Positions 48,743 through 56,996 of a DNA stretch of 64,000 bases are shown here, piece by piece. The notes beneath the pieces are model-generated. The model saw only the letters and a program-made list of their open reading frames with translations. It was not told where the DNA came from and made no database searches. The stretch spans positions 1 to 64,000 of the forward strand of contig NZ_LMXH01000004.1 in the NCBI RefSeq assembly GCF_001541095.1, written 5' to 3'. The DNA comes from Paenibacillus sp. FJAT-26967. GTDB lineage: Bacteria > Bacillota > Bacilli > Paenibacillales > NBRC-103111. Position numbers and translations under genes: made by a program. The first letter of the stretch is position 1, and each line of letters begins with the position of its first letter.

Positions 48743-49288
48743 ATGATGATCAAAGTCCCGAAATATCTCTTTCATTATTATGAAAAATCTAATGGTGCAT
48801 TCACAAGTTTATCTAGTTTGACATTAATCGAAGCTGAAGAAGTTTTAAAAAATATCCGTCAAAAAAATGAGTCATTTGCAAGTAAAAGAGCAGATAATTA
48901 TGTTGGAGTAAGGTTTGAGTTGGAAAGCAAGATTAGGCAGTGTTTTATTCTGAAGGGTGGCGAACCCAAAACGAAGTTTCCCCATTACATGACATTGGGT
49001 TCCTGTGATTGGCTTAAAGAATGGTATAAAGAAGGTGATTCAGTACAAATTCCGCTATCTATCCTGAATCCCAAATCAATCAGTTTTACTTATGGTGATT
49101 CGTTCCCAGCAATGCGCGTCCAAGATGGTAAGCCCTACAGAGGGCAGGTGTACACGTTTGAGGAACTACCAGGATTGATTGAGAAGTATGGTTTGCCCCA
49201 AAATTGGAACTTCGATGGTAAATTTGCTCCTGAGAGATATATAGAAGCACAGGTTTGGGATGATGAAGTCCTAAACATTATATTATAA
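48743..49288 (+). CDS. Unknown cytosolic protein in the rlmH-adjacent insert
   Basis: A 181-residue soluble protein: IKVPKYLFHYYEKSNGAFTSLSSLTL ... FPHYMTLGSCDWLKEWY ... RYIEAQVWDDEVLNIIL. There is no signal peptide or membrane segment. I recognise no family; its size, AT-rich codons and a SUKH-type gene 31 bases downstream suggest an immunity-like protein. ATG 48743 or 48746 is the start (AGGTAAAAAG upstream). Confidence 0.6.
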   Translation: MMIKVPKYLFHYYEKSNGAFTSLSSLTLIEAEEVLKNIRQKNESFASKRADNYVGVRFELESKIRQCFILKGGEPKTKFPHYMTLGSCDWLKEWYKEGDSVQIPLSILNPKSISFTYGDSFPAMRVQDGKPYRGQVYTFEELPGLIEKYGLPQNWNFDGKFAPERYIEAQVWDDEVLNIIL

Positions 49289-49319
49289 ATGAGCAATTTT
49301 ATGAAAGGACCATACATCT

Positions 49320-49769
49320 ATGGAATTTTGGAATCAAGAAAGTGAGTACTATAAGTTAGAGCCACTTACGGAACAGATGATAGTACGTGCGGAAAGGGAA
49401 TTAAAAGTTAAGTTGCCGCAACCTTATATCGCTTTGCTAAAGAAGCAAAACGGAGGGTATATAAATTTCGACGCTCATCCGTCTTCTCGACCAACTGAAT
49501 GGGCGGACGACCATATCAGGGTTGACCACATATTTGGAATAGCCCCTGATGAGGGCATCTTGCAAAGTCCTTATTTAATTAAAGAATGGTGATTGCCAAA
49601 GAATCTTGTTTTGATTTCAGGTGATGGGCATTGGTGGATTGCCTCAGATTACCGAATACAGAAAGAAGAACCACCAGTTGTTTACGTTGAGAGTAATGGC
49701 GGAAGAACTATAGAGTTGGCGAGAAACTTTGATTCGTTTTTAGCAAGGGTTATGCAACTGGAAGTATGA
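49320..49769 (+). pseudogene. SMI1/KNR4 (SUKH) family gene split by one stop codon
   Basis: From ATG 49320 the frame reads MEFWNQESEYYKLEPLTEQMIVRAE ... KLPQPYIALLKKQNGGYINF ... YLIKEW, then TGA at 49590, then continues in the same frame LPKNLVLISGDGHWWIASDYR ... LARNFDSFLARVMQLEV to TGA 49767. The whole is 149 codons, the length of a SUKH domain, and the stop stands where the family has EWGLP (GGA to TGA). SUKH proteins are immunity proteins against contact-dependent toxins. A 90-residue truncated product is the only protein expected. Confidence 0.85.
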
Positions 49770-49832
49770 AGACTAAGGCAATAAAAACATGGATTTAATC
49801 CAGATATGAGGTATGTCTTATTCGTTTGAACA

Positions 49833-50012
49833 GTGGAGTTAGGACTTGAACTACATTTTAAGTACTTTAGCAATAATAGCTTGGGATGGTATTTGTCAGA
49901 TGTTTATGAGGAACACCAATTATTCAAAAACCACTATGAATTTCTTGAAAATGGAACTATAGAAGGTAAGAAGTTAAAGGACATTTGGGCTGACGTAACT
50001 GATATTTATTAA
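49833..50012 (+). pseudogene. Coding fragment, likely gene remnant
   Basis: A frame ending at TAA 50010 reads FKYFSNNSLGWYLSDVYEE ... NHYEFLENGTIEGKKLKDIW ... DIY. It looks like real protein but has no ribosome site; a GTG at 49833 is the only start. It follows the broken SUKH gene and is probably the tail of another small gene. Family not identified. Confidence 0.4.
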
Positions 50013-50123
50013 AAAAGAAGTGCTATGTAAAGAAACCACTCCATTGTCAGGAGTGGCTATTGTCTTTATATACTGTGTATATTTTGTGGTCAAACTTTAC
50101 ATTGTGTTTAGATACATTACGGT

Positions 50124-50140
50124 GAACCGTATTATAAGTA
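50124..50140 (+). repeat. att-like direct repeat, copy 2
   Basis: GAACCGTATTATAAGTA matches the end of rlmH at 48486-48502 in 16 of 17 bases and stands in non-coding DNA. It would be the distal attachment site of a 1.64-kb insert. Confidence 0.6.
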
Positions 50141-50255
50141 GGGCGAATAGATAGATGATAATATTAACGGAGTTTAATTAAGATTCAAAGGATTTAGTCG
50201 GGAGCGTCAAGAATTTTGTGTAAATGAAAATAAGCTTCACTTGTAGAAGATAGTT

Positions 50256-50426
50256 TTAGTCCGTGGCGGAGAACATGGCTTGGAGTTCAGCACGTGCTTG
50301 ATCGAAGCCCAATGTGACATCGGGTAGTAAGACGTTGTAGCCTTCGAACTGGACTACCCCTGTAGCTGCCCAAAAGCTCCCCCACCTATTCCGATGGCTA
50401 TCCGTCAGGAGATAACATAGAACCAT
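50256..50426 (-). CDS. Possible small protein or gene fragment
   Basis: A 56-residue frame: MVLCYLLTDSHRNRWGSFWA ... FEGYNVLLPDVTLGFDQARAELQAMFSATD. The composition is protein-like and more GC-rich than its AT-rich surroundings, but there is no clear ribosome site before ATG 50426. It may be the C-terminal remnant of a core-like gene interrupted by the accessory DNA. The rest of 50141-50563 shows nothing else. Confidence 0.35.
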   Translation of the reverse strand: MVLCYLLTDSHRNRWGSFWAATGVVQFEGYNVLLPDVTLGFDQARAELQAMFSATD

Positions 50427-50563
50427 AACCCCCAAGGGTAGGGATACAAATAAATTGAAGTTGATTGTAAACAGTGTTACTCTAACAACGGTAAACTCAA
50501 AATCGATGTTTTGCAGTACATCTAATAATAGTCACTATTTTAGTTATAAAGAAAGGTAACACT

Positions 50564-52303
50564 ATGATAAAAGTTGATAACTTATCCTTCTCATTTCCGC
50601 AAAAAGAACTATATAACAACATTTCATTTACGTTGGAAGAGGCACAACATTGCGCTTTTATAGGAACAAGCGGCAGTGGGAAAAGTACATTGATAGATAT
50701 ACTGATGGATCCAGAAAGATATATGTTTGAGGGCAGGTTAGAAATAGACCCGACTTGCACAATTGGGTATGTAAGTCAATTCTCACAGCTGGACAAAACT
50801 AAAGATACAACAGTTTTTGAATATATAGGGGAAGAATTTATTAAGCTACAAGATGAAATAACATCTATTTGTACGGAAATGGAAACATCCTCGGATATTG
50901 ATTCGTTATTAGAAAAGTATCAAGTAGCTTTAGACGCTTTTGATTCAATCGGTGGGGATGATTTTGAAAGCAACATTAATAAGAAATTAAATCTAGCAAA
51001 CCTCATGAAGCTAAAAGATCTTAGGGTATCCGATCTGAGTGGCGGGGAATTCAAACTGATTCAAGTGATGAAGGAAATGCTTAGTAGACCAGATTTAATG
51101 ATTATGGACGAACCAGATGTGTTTTTAGACTTTGAAAACCTAAATGCGCTTAAAAATCTCATTAACTCTCACAAAGGAATACTGCTAGTTGTTACGCACA
51201 ACCGATATCTATTGAATCATTGTTTCAACAAAATCTTACACCTTGAGAACATGGAGATCCAAGAGTTCGATGGGCGATATATCGATTATAACTTCTCATT
51301 ACTTCAGACTAAAATTGAGTTGCAAGAACTCACCGTCGCTGAGGGAGAAGAGATTGAGAGAAACGAGGGTATCATCGATAATCTTAGACATATCGCCACG
51401 TATAATTCAGAAGCATCCAGAGGGAGAGCGCTCAAAGCCAGAGTTAGATTTCAAGAACGATTGGAAGCGCGTAGGATTAAAGCACCTTTCGTAGATATTA
51501 AGCAACCGAATATTAGTTTTGGTATGGATAATGAAATGGAAGACACCGTTGTTGTAACTGTTAATAATTATAGGGTTGCTTTTGATGAGTTGCTTTTAGA
51601 CCATGTTAACTTTGAGATAAAATCTACGGATAAAGTAGCTATTATCGGTGCGAACGGTACCGGGAAAACGACTTTACTCCGAGATATCTTTAGAAATAAT
51701 CATGATTCCATTGAAATAAATGCTGATGCTAAAGTGGCTTATTTATCTCAACTTCAAGGCGAAATGCTAAATGATGCTAATACAATACTAGAAGAATTCA
51801 TCGATGCTGGATTTAAAACGTATGACGAGGTTAGATCGTATATTTCAAACTATGGCTTTGAAGGTGAAATCGTTAATCAAAAGATAGCATCGTTATCTGG
51901 TGGAGAAAAAAATATGCTTCAATTGGCTAAAGTTGCTGCCAGCAAAGCAAACCTATTGCTCCTCGATGAACCGACAAGCCACTTAGACACCTATACACAA
52001 CTAGCACTGGAGAAAGCCATTGAAGAATATAAAGGCGCAATTCTTATGATTTCTCATGATTTCTATTCTGTTGTAAATGGTATGGATTACGTTCTAATCA
52101 TTGACGATAAGACGATTAGAAAAATGAGTATGCGTAAATTTAGACAGATGATTTATGCTAGTCATTTTGATAAAGACTATTTAGAAACGGAACAAAAGAA
52201 AAAATCAGTTGAAATGAAAATAGAATTGGCTTTAAAAGATACTAATTTTGAGCTTGCAAAAGTATTGGTTGATGAGCTGGAAGAGCTGATTAAGTTGCTT
52301 TAA
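50564..52303 (+). CDS. ABC-F family ATPase
   Basis: A 579-residue cytosolic protein with two ATP-binding cassettes and no membrane segments. Cassette 1: Walker A GTSGSGKST (about 33), signature LSGGE, Walker B LMIMDEPDVFLD. Cassette 2: Walker A GANGTGKTT, signature LSGGEKN, Walker B LLLLDEPTSHLD. The linker (about 235-300) holds IATYNSEASRGRALKARVRFQERLEARRIKAP. ABC-F proteins bind the ribosomal E site and act in translation or antibiotic protection. EPDVFLD in cassette 1 replaces the usual EPTNHLD. It is AT-rich against its surroundings, so it was probably acquired. ATG 50564 follows AAAGAAAGG. Confidence 0.9.
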   Translation: MIKVDNLSFSFPQKELYNNISFTLEEAQHCAFIGTSGSGKSTLIDILMDPERYMFEGRLEIDPTCTIGYVSQFSQLDKTKDTTVFEYIGEEFIKLQDEITSICTEMETSSDIDSLLEKYQVALDAFDSIGGDDFESNINKKLNLANLMKLKDLRVSDLSGGEFKLIQVMKEMLSRPDLMIMDEPDVFLDFENLNALKNLINSHKGILLVVTHNRYLLNHCFNKILHLENMEIQEFDGRYIDYNFSLLQTKIELQELTVAEGEEIERNEGIIDNLRHIATYNSEASRGRALKARVRFQERLEARRIKAPFVDIKQPNISFGMDNEMEDTVVVTVNNYRVAFDELLLDHVNFEIKSTDKVAIIGANGTGKTTLLRDIFRNNHDSIEINADAKVAYLSQLQGEMLNDANTILEEFIDAGFKTYDEVRSYISNYGFEGEIVNQKIASLSGGEKNMLQLAKVAASKANLLLLDEPTSHLDTYTQLALEKAIEEYKGAILMISHDFYSVVNGMDYVLIIDDKTIRKMSMRKFRQMIYASHFDKDYLETEQKKKSVEMKIELALKDTNFELAKVLVDELEELIKLL

Positions 52304-52326
52304 AAGAAAAGGGAATAGTTCAACAA

Positions 52327-52370
52327 AGGGTGTCCCAAAAGTCATAAAATGACGAAGGGACACCCTCTTT
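52327..52370 (+). terminator. Terminator after the ABC-F gene
   Basis: Perfect 10-base stem AGGGTGTCCC (52327-52336) / GGGACACCCT (52357-52366), then CTTTTAC. The arm GGGTGTCCCAAAAGT also resembles terminal repeats of some insertion sequences, but no transposase is found beside it. The following gap to 52597 has no clear gene. Confidence 0.7.
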
Positions 52371-52597
52371 TACTTTAATAAGGGATAGAAGCGCGCAGGG
52401 AATAAGCTGGATATTGTGCTGAACGTATAAGGCTATATCTCGTCCTTATGCAAGTGCATTTCCTAAATTCAGGTGAAAAGTAGGTGGACTCAGGAAAAAT
52501 GAACATTATAATGGAAATAAGAGACATACATAAAACTAATATAAGGATATAATCAAAAATCAGGCTGAGTAAGAAAGCGATTAGAGGAGGCCATCTA

Positions 52598-53170
52598 GTG
52601 GGAAGATCATTCGCAAATTTGCATATCAAGTCAAGCAACCTTGAGAAGACTGTCGAAGCATTAAGAGAGCTAAGCGAAGCGCATGGCGAAGTATTAGGCA
52701 AACTAAATAATGAGGCTTCAGAGTTCAAAGTCGTCATGTACGTAAGCAAAAGTAACGAGAATTGGATCAGCGTGCTCCACGATTATTTTGTATGGGGTAC
52801 GGTGAAGAAGATCGGCCGGACGTTGTCCCGGCTCATCGAGGAGCCAGTGATGACCGCCGCATATATGAATGAGGAGTTATTCGAGTTGTCGTTTTTCGAG
52901 AATGGAGATATCCAGGCCGAAAAAATCTTTTGTGAACAGTGGACGAGAGATGAATATGAACAACTCCAAGAAGAACGTCTTAATGAGGACTACCTGCAGA
53001 AGGCGTTGGATATCCGTAATGAGGATTTTGACGGCTTCATTAGCATTACGAGTCCGGCACAAGCCGTAGATAAGCTATCGGAACTCGTAGGAATGTCTTT
53101 ATGGAGTGATTGGGAGTGGATACCGCACCAAGAAACTCTTAGAGAACGATTCGAGAAATATGAATTTTGA
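52598..53170 (+). CDS. Unknown cytosolic protein (immunity-like array)
   Basis: A 190-residue acidic soluble protein: MGRSFANLHIKSSNLEKTVEALRELSE ... WISVLHDYFVWGTVKKIGRTLSRLIEEPVMTAAYMNEELFELSFFENGD, ending in a Trp-rich block SLWSDWEWIPHQE. The pattern of an N-terminal ferredoxin-like strand-helix unit and late Trp cluster recalls immunity-type proteins, but I cannot name a family. GTG 52598 follows GAGGAGG. It starts a run of five co-oriented genes. Confidence 0.65.
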   Translation: MGRSFANLHIKSSNLEKTVEALRELSEAHGEVLGKLNNEASEFKVVMYVSKSNENWISVLHDYFVWGTVKKIGRTLSRLIEEPVMTAAYMNEELFELSFFENGDIQAEKIFCEQWTRDEYEQLQEERLNEDYLQKALDIRNEDFDGFISITSPAQAVDKLSELVGMSLWSDWEWIPHQETLRERFEKYEF

Positions 53171-53241
53171 CAATACATGAGCGGTATAGGCACGCTTCCT
53201 CGCTTTAGATAGAGGTGATGAAGAGGGGTGGTGAACCAGCA

Positions 53242-53859
53242 ATGGATAAATTAAAGAACAGCGGGTTTTATAAGCTTAAATTTTTCATAAGTCCGCAAGA
53301 GTTTAAAAGCATTTTGAAGCTTTTTGAACATAAGCAAGCGCAATTTCATCTTACCAATTATGCCCGGACAGAACATGATCTGAATCAGGTGTATGAGGCG
53401 TATCAGGCATTTTATGAGTATTTTACGGCAGTGGAAAAAAGGAACGATTATCACCCCTTCTTTGTTTATTCCATTTCTGTTGCGTCAGATCATGAAAGCT
53501 CCGGATTTTTTGCGAGAAATGAAGGTGTCCATTTTCCATATGGCGGACAGTGGGCAGAGGATGAACTGCCGTGTATCTTGCTTTCATTTCCTAAAGGCTT
53601 TCAAATTAATTTGGAAGATGAACAAGGGAAGTATTATATCTATGAGGATATCCGGGACCATAAGCCGTTAACCTATACGTTTTTCAGTGAAATAACGGGT
53701 TCTATTAAAAAAATGACAAAGCCGCTTCGCTTCTCGGCGCATGACGCAGATGCTATGAAGGAGCAAAAGCCTTCTGTGCGTATAAGTCATGATGCGATTC
53801 ACGACTTGAGCAAATCGTGGATTTTCAGTAAATATGGACTTGTGATCGATGGCATGTAG
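53242..53859 (+). CDS. Unknown cytosolic protein (immunity-like array)
   Basis: A 205-residue soluble protein: MDKLKNSGFYKLKFFISPQEFKSILKLFEHKQ ... FFARNEGVHFPYGGQWAEDELPCILLSFPKG ... KSWIFSKYGLVIDGM. No family recognised. ATG 53242 follows GAGGGGTGG; a GTG at 53215 would add nine residues. It lies 12 bases before the LRR-like gene, so the two are co-transcribed. Confidence 0.6.
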   Translation: MDKLKNSGFYKLKFFISPQEFKSILKLFEHKQAQFHLTNYARTEHDLNQVYEAYQAFYEYFTAVEKRNDYHPFFVYSISVASDHESSGFFARNEGVHFPYGGQWAEDELPCILLSFPKGFQINLEDEQGKYYIYEDIRDHKPLTYTFFSEITGSIKKMTKPLRFSAHDADAMKEQKPSVRISHDAIHDLSKSWIFSKYGLVIDGM

Positions 53860-53871
53860 GAGGGTTTACGA

Positions 53872-54891
53872 ATGCGTAAGATATGGAAAAGAAGGATTCT
53901 GATTAATAATCCTGTTGCGCTGGACCATTTTCAGATTGAGCAGGACTTGCGCGCCGGCAACCAAGTCATTGTCCAGTTCTCTCATCCGGAGTTTTATGGC
54001 TCCATATTGGAAGAAGTGGATGAGCTTTGCGAGCGCTGGGATGAGGACTTCGGAGTCCGTTTCTACGCCCACTATTCCCTGTCTTTTGATTGTCATACTC
54101 TCTTGCGGATTCCCCATGTCAAAATGCTGCAGCTCAATTGTCTCCTCCAGGCACATAATACCGAAGCATTGGCCAAGCTGGATAACCTGTACAGTTTGAG
54201 CTTAGGCATATATGAGCTGGAGAATTCGGAAATTCTGGGGATTGATACGCTGCGCTCTCTAAAAATTTTAAACATTATCTCGGATAAAAAGATCCTCAAC
54301 TTGCAATATTTTAAAGAGTTCCCTTATTTGGAAGAGTTGCATGTAGGGGGCAAGGTTAAAAACCTTGATGCTATCGGTTATCTGGAGGACTTGAATTATC
54401 TCGCGCTGCATTCGATCAGCAAGCTGCCGTTACATTTTATTAACCGGCTGAGGAAGCTGAAGCACCTTCGCATTTTGCTTGGAGGACGAGAGCATATTCA
54501 GGAAATTGAAGAGAATACAATCGAGAACCTGGAGATCAGTAGAGTGCGGGGCTTTCATGACCTGACCAATATTACGGCCTTTCAAGCGCTGAAGAGACTG
54601 GTTATTGAGGATCAGATCAAGCTGCAAGAAATCAGCTTTGACCGCGAAATGAAGGCACTGGAGGAGCTAGCTATCAGGAATTGTAAAAGCTTGACTCGTT
54701 TGATGAGAATGGAGCGACTGCCTTTGCTGCACAAGCTTAGCATTCTCAGAACGGCAATCGATTTCGATTCCTTTATCAATCAGAAACTTCCAAGTTCTTT
54801 ATCATCAGTGGAGTTTGCAACTTTCAAAAGTAAAGCAGACCAGGAAATACAACAATCTTTAATGAAATTGGGTTTTCAATCACATGGATAA
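53872..54891 (+). CDS. Leucine-rich repeat-like protein
   Basis: A 339-residue soluble protein in which the region 95-310 follows an irregular LRR pattern: LLQAHNTEALAKLDNLYSLSLG, TLRSLKILNI, YFKEFPYLEELHVGG, YLEDLNYLALHSI, RKLKHLRILLGG, AFQALKRLVIED. LRRs of this kind are protein-binding surfaces. No signal peptide is present, so it acts in the cytosol. ATG 53872 follows AGGAGGG. A second protein with LRR-like features is encoded at 58540. Confidence 0.65.
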   Translation: MRKIWKRRILINNPVALDHFQIEQDLRAGNQVIVQFSHPEFYGSILEEVDELCERWDEDFGVRFYAHYSLSFDCHTLLRIPHVKMLQLNCLLQAHNTEALAKLDNLYSLSLGIYELENSEILGIDTLRSLKILNIISDKKILNLQYFKEFPYLEELHVGGKVKNLDAIGYLEDLNYLALHSISKLPLHFINRLRKLKHLRILLGGREHIQEIEENTIENLEISRVRGFHDLTNITAFQALKRLVIEDQIKLQEISFDREMKALEELAIRNCKSLTRLMRMERLPLLHKLSILRTAIDFDSFINQKLPSSLSSVEFATFKSKADQEIQQSLMKLGFQSHG

Positions 54892-55012
54892 TAGTTAATC
54901 ACACAACCAGGCCGCCGATTAATTCGACGGCCTTCAGGCATATTGCGCAAACTTGATTGTAGCCCGGGGTTAGCCCTGAGCAGATCGACTAACGGAAAGG
55001 AGGGCCATTGTC

Positions 55013-55573
55013 ATGAAGCCGATGCAAGAAATAGAGGCGCTGGCGATAGAGATCGCCGATGCGGCCAGAACGTCTTTTCGCGCTCTTTTTGAAAATGGCG
55101 AAAGCTACTATTACTGTACGCTATATACGACTGGCGAGGGACATGCGCCAAGCATCTCCGCCTGGTCGTGGGAAGCTTTGGAGATGGAATCGGCCAGGCA
55201 AGGAGACGAAAGCGGCACACCGGGATCGACGATTGCGGAACTCATCAAATGGTCCTATGCCGATTCGCCTTATTGTTGTTTCGGAGATGAGAACTTCGAT
55301 CACGTTAAACAACGCTTTATCGAGCGTCCTTTCATCGCGGATCTTGAGAATGACGAAAGGAATCGCGAGTTTGATTTGAGGCTGAAGGCCATGGAGCTGG
55401 CGATGAAAATGCTCGATGATGAAGGCGTGTTTGCCTTGAATCAACCGCGAGAGTCCGTATGCGTCCTTGTCGAAGTCATGCCACCGGATGAGATTAATAC
55501 CGAAATCGCCCTGCGTTTGAATCGGGCGGAATCTCCGGCTATGCAAGTATGGTTGGCGGAAGCGGCGGAGTAG
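55013..55573 (+). CDS. DUF4303 family protein
   Basis: A 186-residue protein with an N-terminal helix, ARTSFRALFENGESYYYCTLYTTGEGHAPSISAWSWEAL, then a WSYADSPYCCFG block, and a C-terminal helical part. This matches the layout of DUF4303, a domain found among predicted immunity proteins. ATG 55013 follows AAAGGAGGG. Its last 25 bases overlap the truncated rhodanese frame. Confidence 0.7.
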   Translation: MKPMQEIEALAIEIADAARTSFRALFENGESYYYCTLYTTGEGHAPSISAWSWEALEMESARQGDESGTPGSTIAELIKWSYADSPYCCFGDENFDHVKQRFIERPFIADLENDERNREFDLRLKAMELAMKMLDDEGVFALNQPRESVCVLVEVMPPDEINTEIALRLNRAESPAMQVWLAEAAE

Positions 55574-55812
55574 AAGCATCCCTTGCTGGAACTCTGACCG
55601 TCTACGCGGAGACGACTGCCACTTTCTCCAAAGAGCAACTCATTGTCGTCTATTGCTGGGGACCGGCTTGCAACGGAGGCACCAAAGGCGCGGCACGCTT
55701 ATCCGCACTCGGCTTTCAAGTGAAGGAGATGCTCGGAGGCATTGAGTACTGGCGTAAGGAAGGAAACGACGTAGAAGGCACGCTGGGAAATTCGGCAAAC
55801 ATAATTGGGTAA
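55549..55812 (+). pseudogene. Truncated rhodanese-like protein
   Basis: The frame contains the C-terminal half of a rhodanese domain: LIVVYCWGPACNGGTKGAARLSALGFQVKEMLGGIEYW, including the active-site loop cysteine in VVYCWGPAC. The N-terminal half (DVR and GHIPGA motifs) is missing; the first 25 residues come from the overlapped end of the DUF4303 gene. No ribosome site supports ATG 55549. It is most likely a deletion remnant. Confidence 0.7.
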
Positions 55813-55816
55813 AGAG

Positions 55817-56635
55817 ATGAGAATATACATTTCCGCTGATATGGAGGGGATATCGGGGGTTACGAACCCCGACTATCTCCAGCCAGGCGAGCCGAATTAC
55901 GAATACGGCCGCTCGTTGATGGAACACAACGTCAATGCGGTAATTGAAGCCGCATGGGAAAGCGGAGCAACCGAAATCGTCGTCGCCGACAGCCACGGTT
56001 CAGGGAACAATCTCCGGCTAAGTCGCCTGCATGCCGCAGCGACATTGATCTCGGGGTTCCCAAGAGAGCATTATATGATGTCCGGTCTGGACGCCAATTT
56101 CTCGGCTGTCTTTTTCGTGGGCTATCATGCCCGGCACGGAACCCCAGGCGTATTAAGCCATGCGTACTGGTTCAAGAATATGACGGTTAACGGAATAGAT
56201 GTCGGAGAAATCGGGTTCAACGCGATTTATGCAGGTATGCTGGGCGTACCGCTGGCTTTGGTCACCGGTGACGATAGAGCTGCCGAAGAGACGAAGCTTC
56301 TCATGCCGGATGTGGTTACGGCAGTTGTAAAGCACGCGTTATCGAGAACCGCGGCGCGTTGTTTATCTTTGGAGCAAAGCCGGAAAGAAATCGCGGAGAG
56401 AACGACAGAAGCTATGGGGCGCCTCGCGGATTTCACCCCGCTTAAGGTCGCATTGCCGGCGGAAGTAAGCATCGAATTTTTCCATAGTGGCCAGGCCGAG
56501 TTGGTCTTGGGCATAGCCGGAACGATTCGGCATCCGAACAGCACAGTCGTAACGTACATAGCGGAGGATGCCGCTTCGTTTTACCGCACGATGGAGACGA
56601 TGGCGACATTGGCGAACACAGCTCGGTTTTTCTAA
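55817..56635 (+). CDS. M55 family D-aminopeptidase (DppA-like)
   Basis: A 272-residue protein of the DppA family: MRIYISADMEGISGVTNPDY with the first zinc ligands (Asp8, Glu10), VVADSHGSGNNL, VFFVGYHARHGT and GEIGFNAIYAG. The family forms a decameric, self-compartmentalising D-Ala-D-Ala/D-Ala-Gly-Gly aminopeptidase. ATG 55817 follows GGGTAAAGAG; the TTG at 55805 is less likely. The usual dpp transport genes are absent. Confidence 0.9.
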   Translation: MRIYISADMEGISGVTNPDYLQPGEPNYEYGRSLMEHNVNAVIEAAWESGATEIVVADSHGSGNNLRLSRLHAAATLISGFPREHYMMSGLDANFSAVFFVGYHARHGTPGVLSHAYWFKNMTVNGIDVGEIGFNAIYAGMLGVPLALVTGDDRAAEETKLLMPDVVTAVVKHALSRTAARCLSLEQSRKEIAERTTEAMGRLADFTPLKVALPAEVSIEFFHSGQAELVLGIAGTIRHPNSTVVTYIAEDAASFYRTMETMATLANTARFF

Positions 56636-56760
56636 AGAGAATACTTTATTGTGTGCGAACAGCATCCCCATGGACCTGCTCATATTCGCCTATCAATGTA
56701 GGGTTAACCTACCGCAAGTAGGGCGGAATTTTTGGATTTTAAAGTTATTTTATATTTAAG

Positions 56761-56813
56761 TACCGTTATACGTACATGGATATCACCATATACGTATAAC
56801 GGTATTTTGTTTT
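56761..56813. terminator. Terminator after the DppA-like gene
   Basis: Perfect 14-base stem TACCGTTATACGTA (56761-56774) / TACGTATAACGGTA (56791-56804) followed by TTTTGTTTT. The gap 56636-56996 holds this and the AAGTAGGGCG motif (56716-56725) but no gene. Confidence 0.85.
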
Positions 56814-56996
56814 ATAAAATGATTTTACCATCGGCCTGACGTCACCAATGCGAAGCTGGATAAGCTTGAACTAACATCATGTTAGCAAAAGAAGAGAGCA
56901 AGTAGAATTAGTGGGTGCGGTAATAGAAAAGTTGAGTTTGACCCTAATTTTTACATGTGAGAAAATAATGGAAATTTAATGAAAGGAAAACAATGT

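Noticed and set aside
52327..52370. Insertion sequence end (GGGTGTCCCAAAAGT).
   Set aside because: The two arms form one compact hairpin directly after the ABC-F gene and no transposase fragment could be assigned, so a terminator is simpler.
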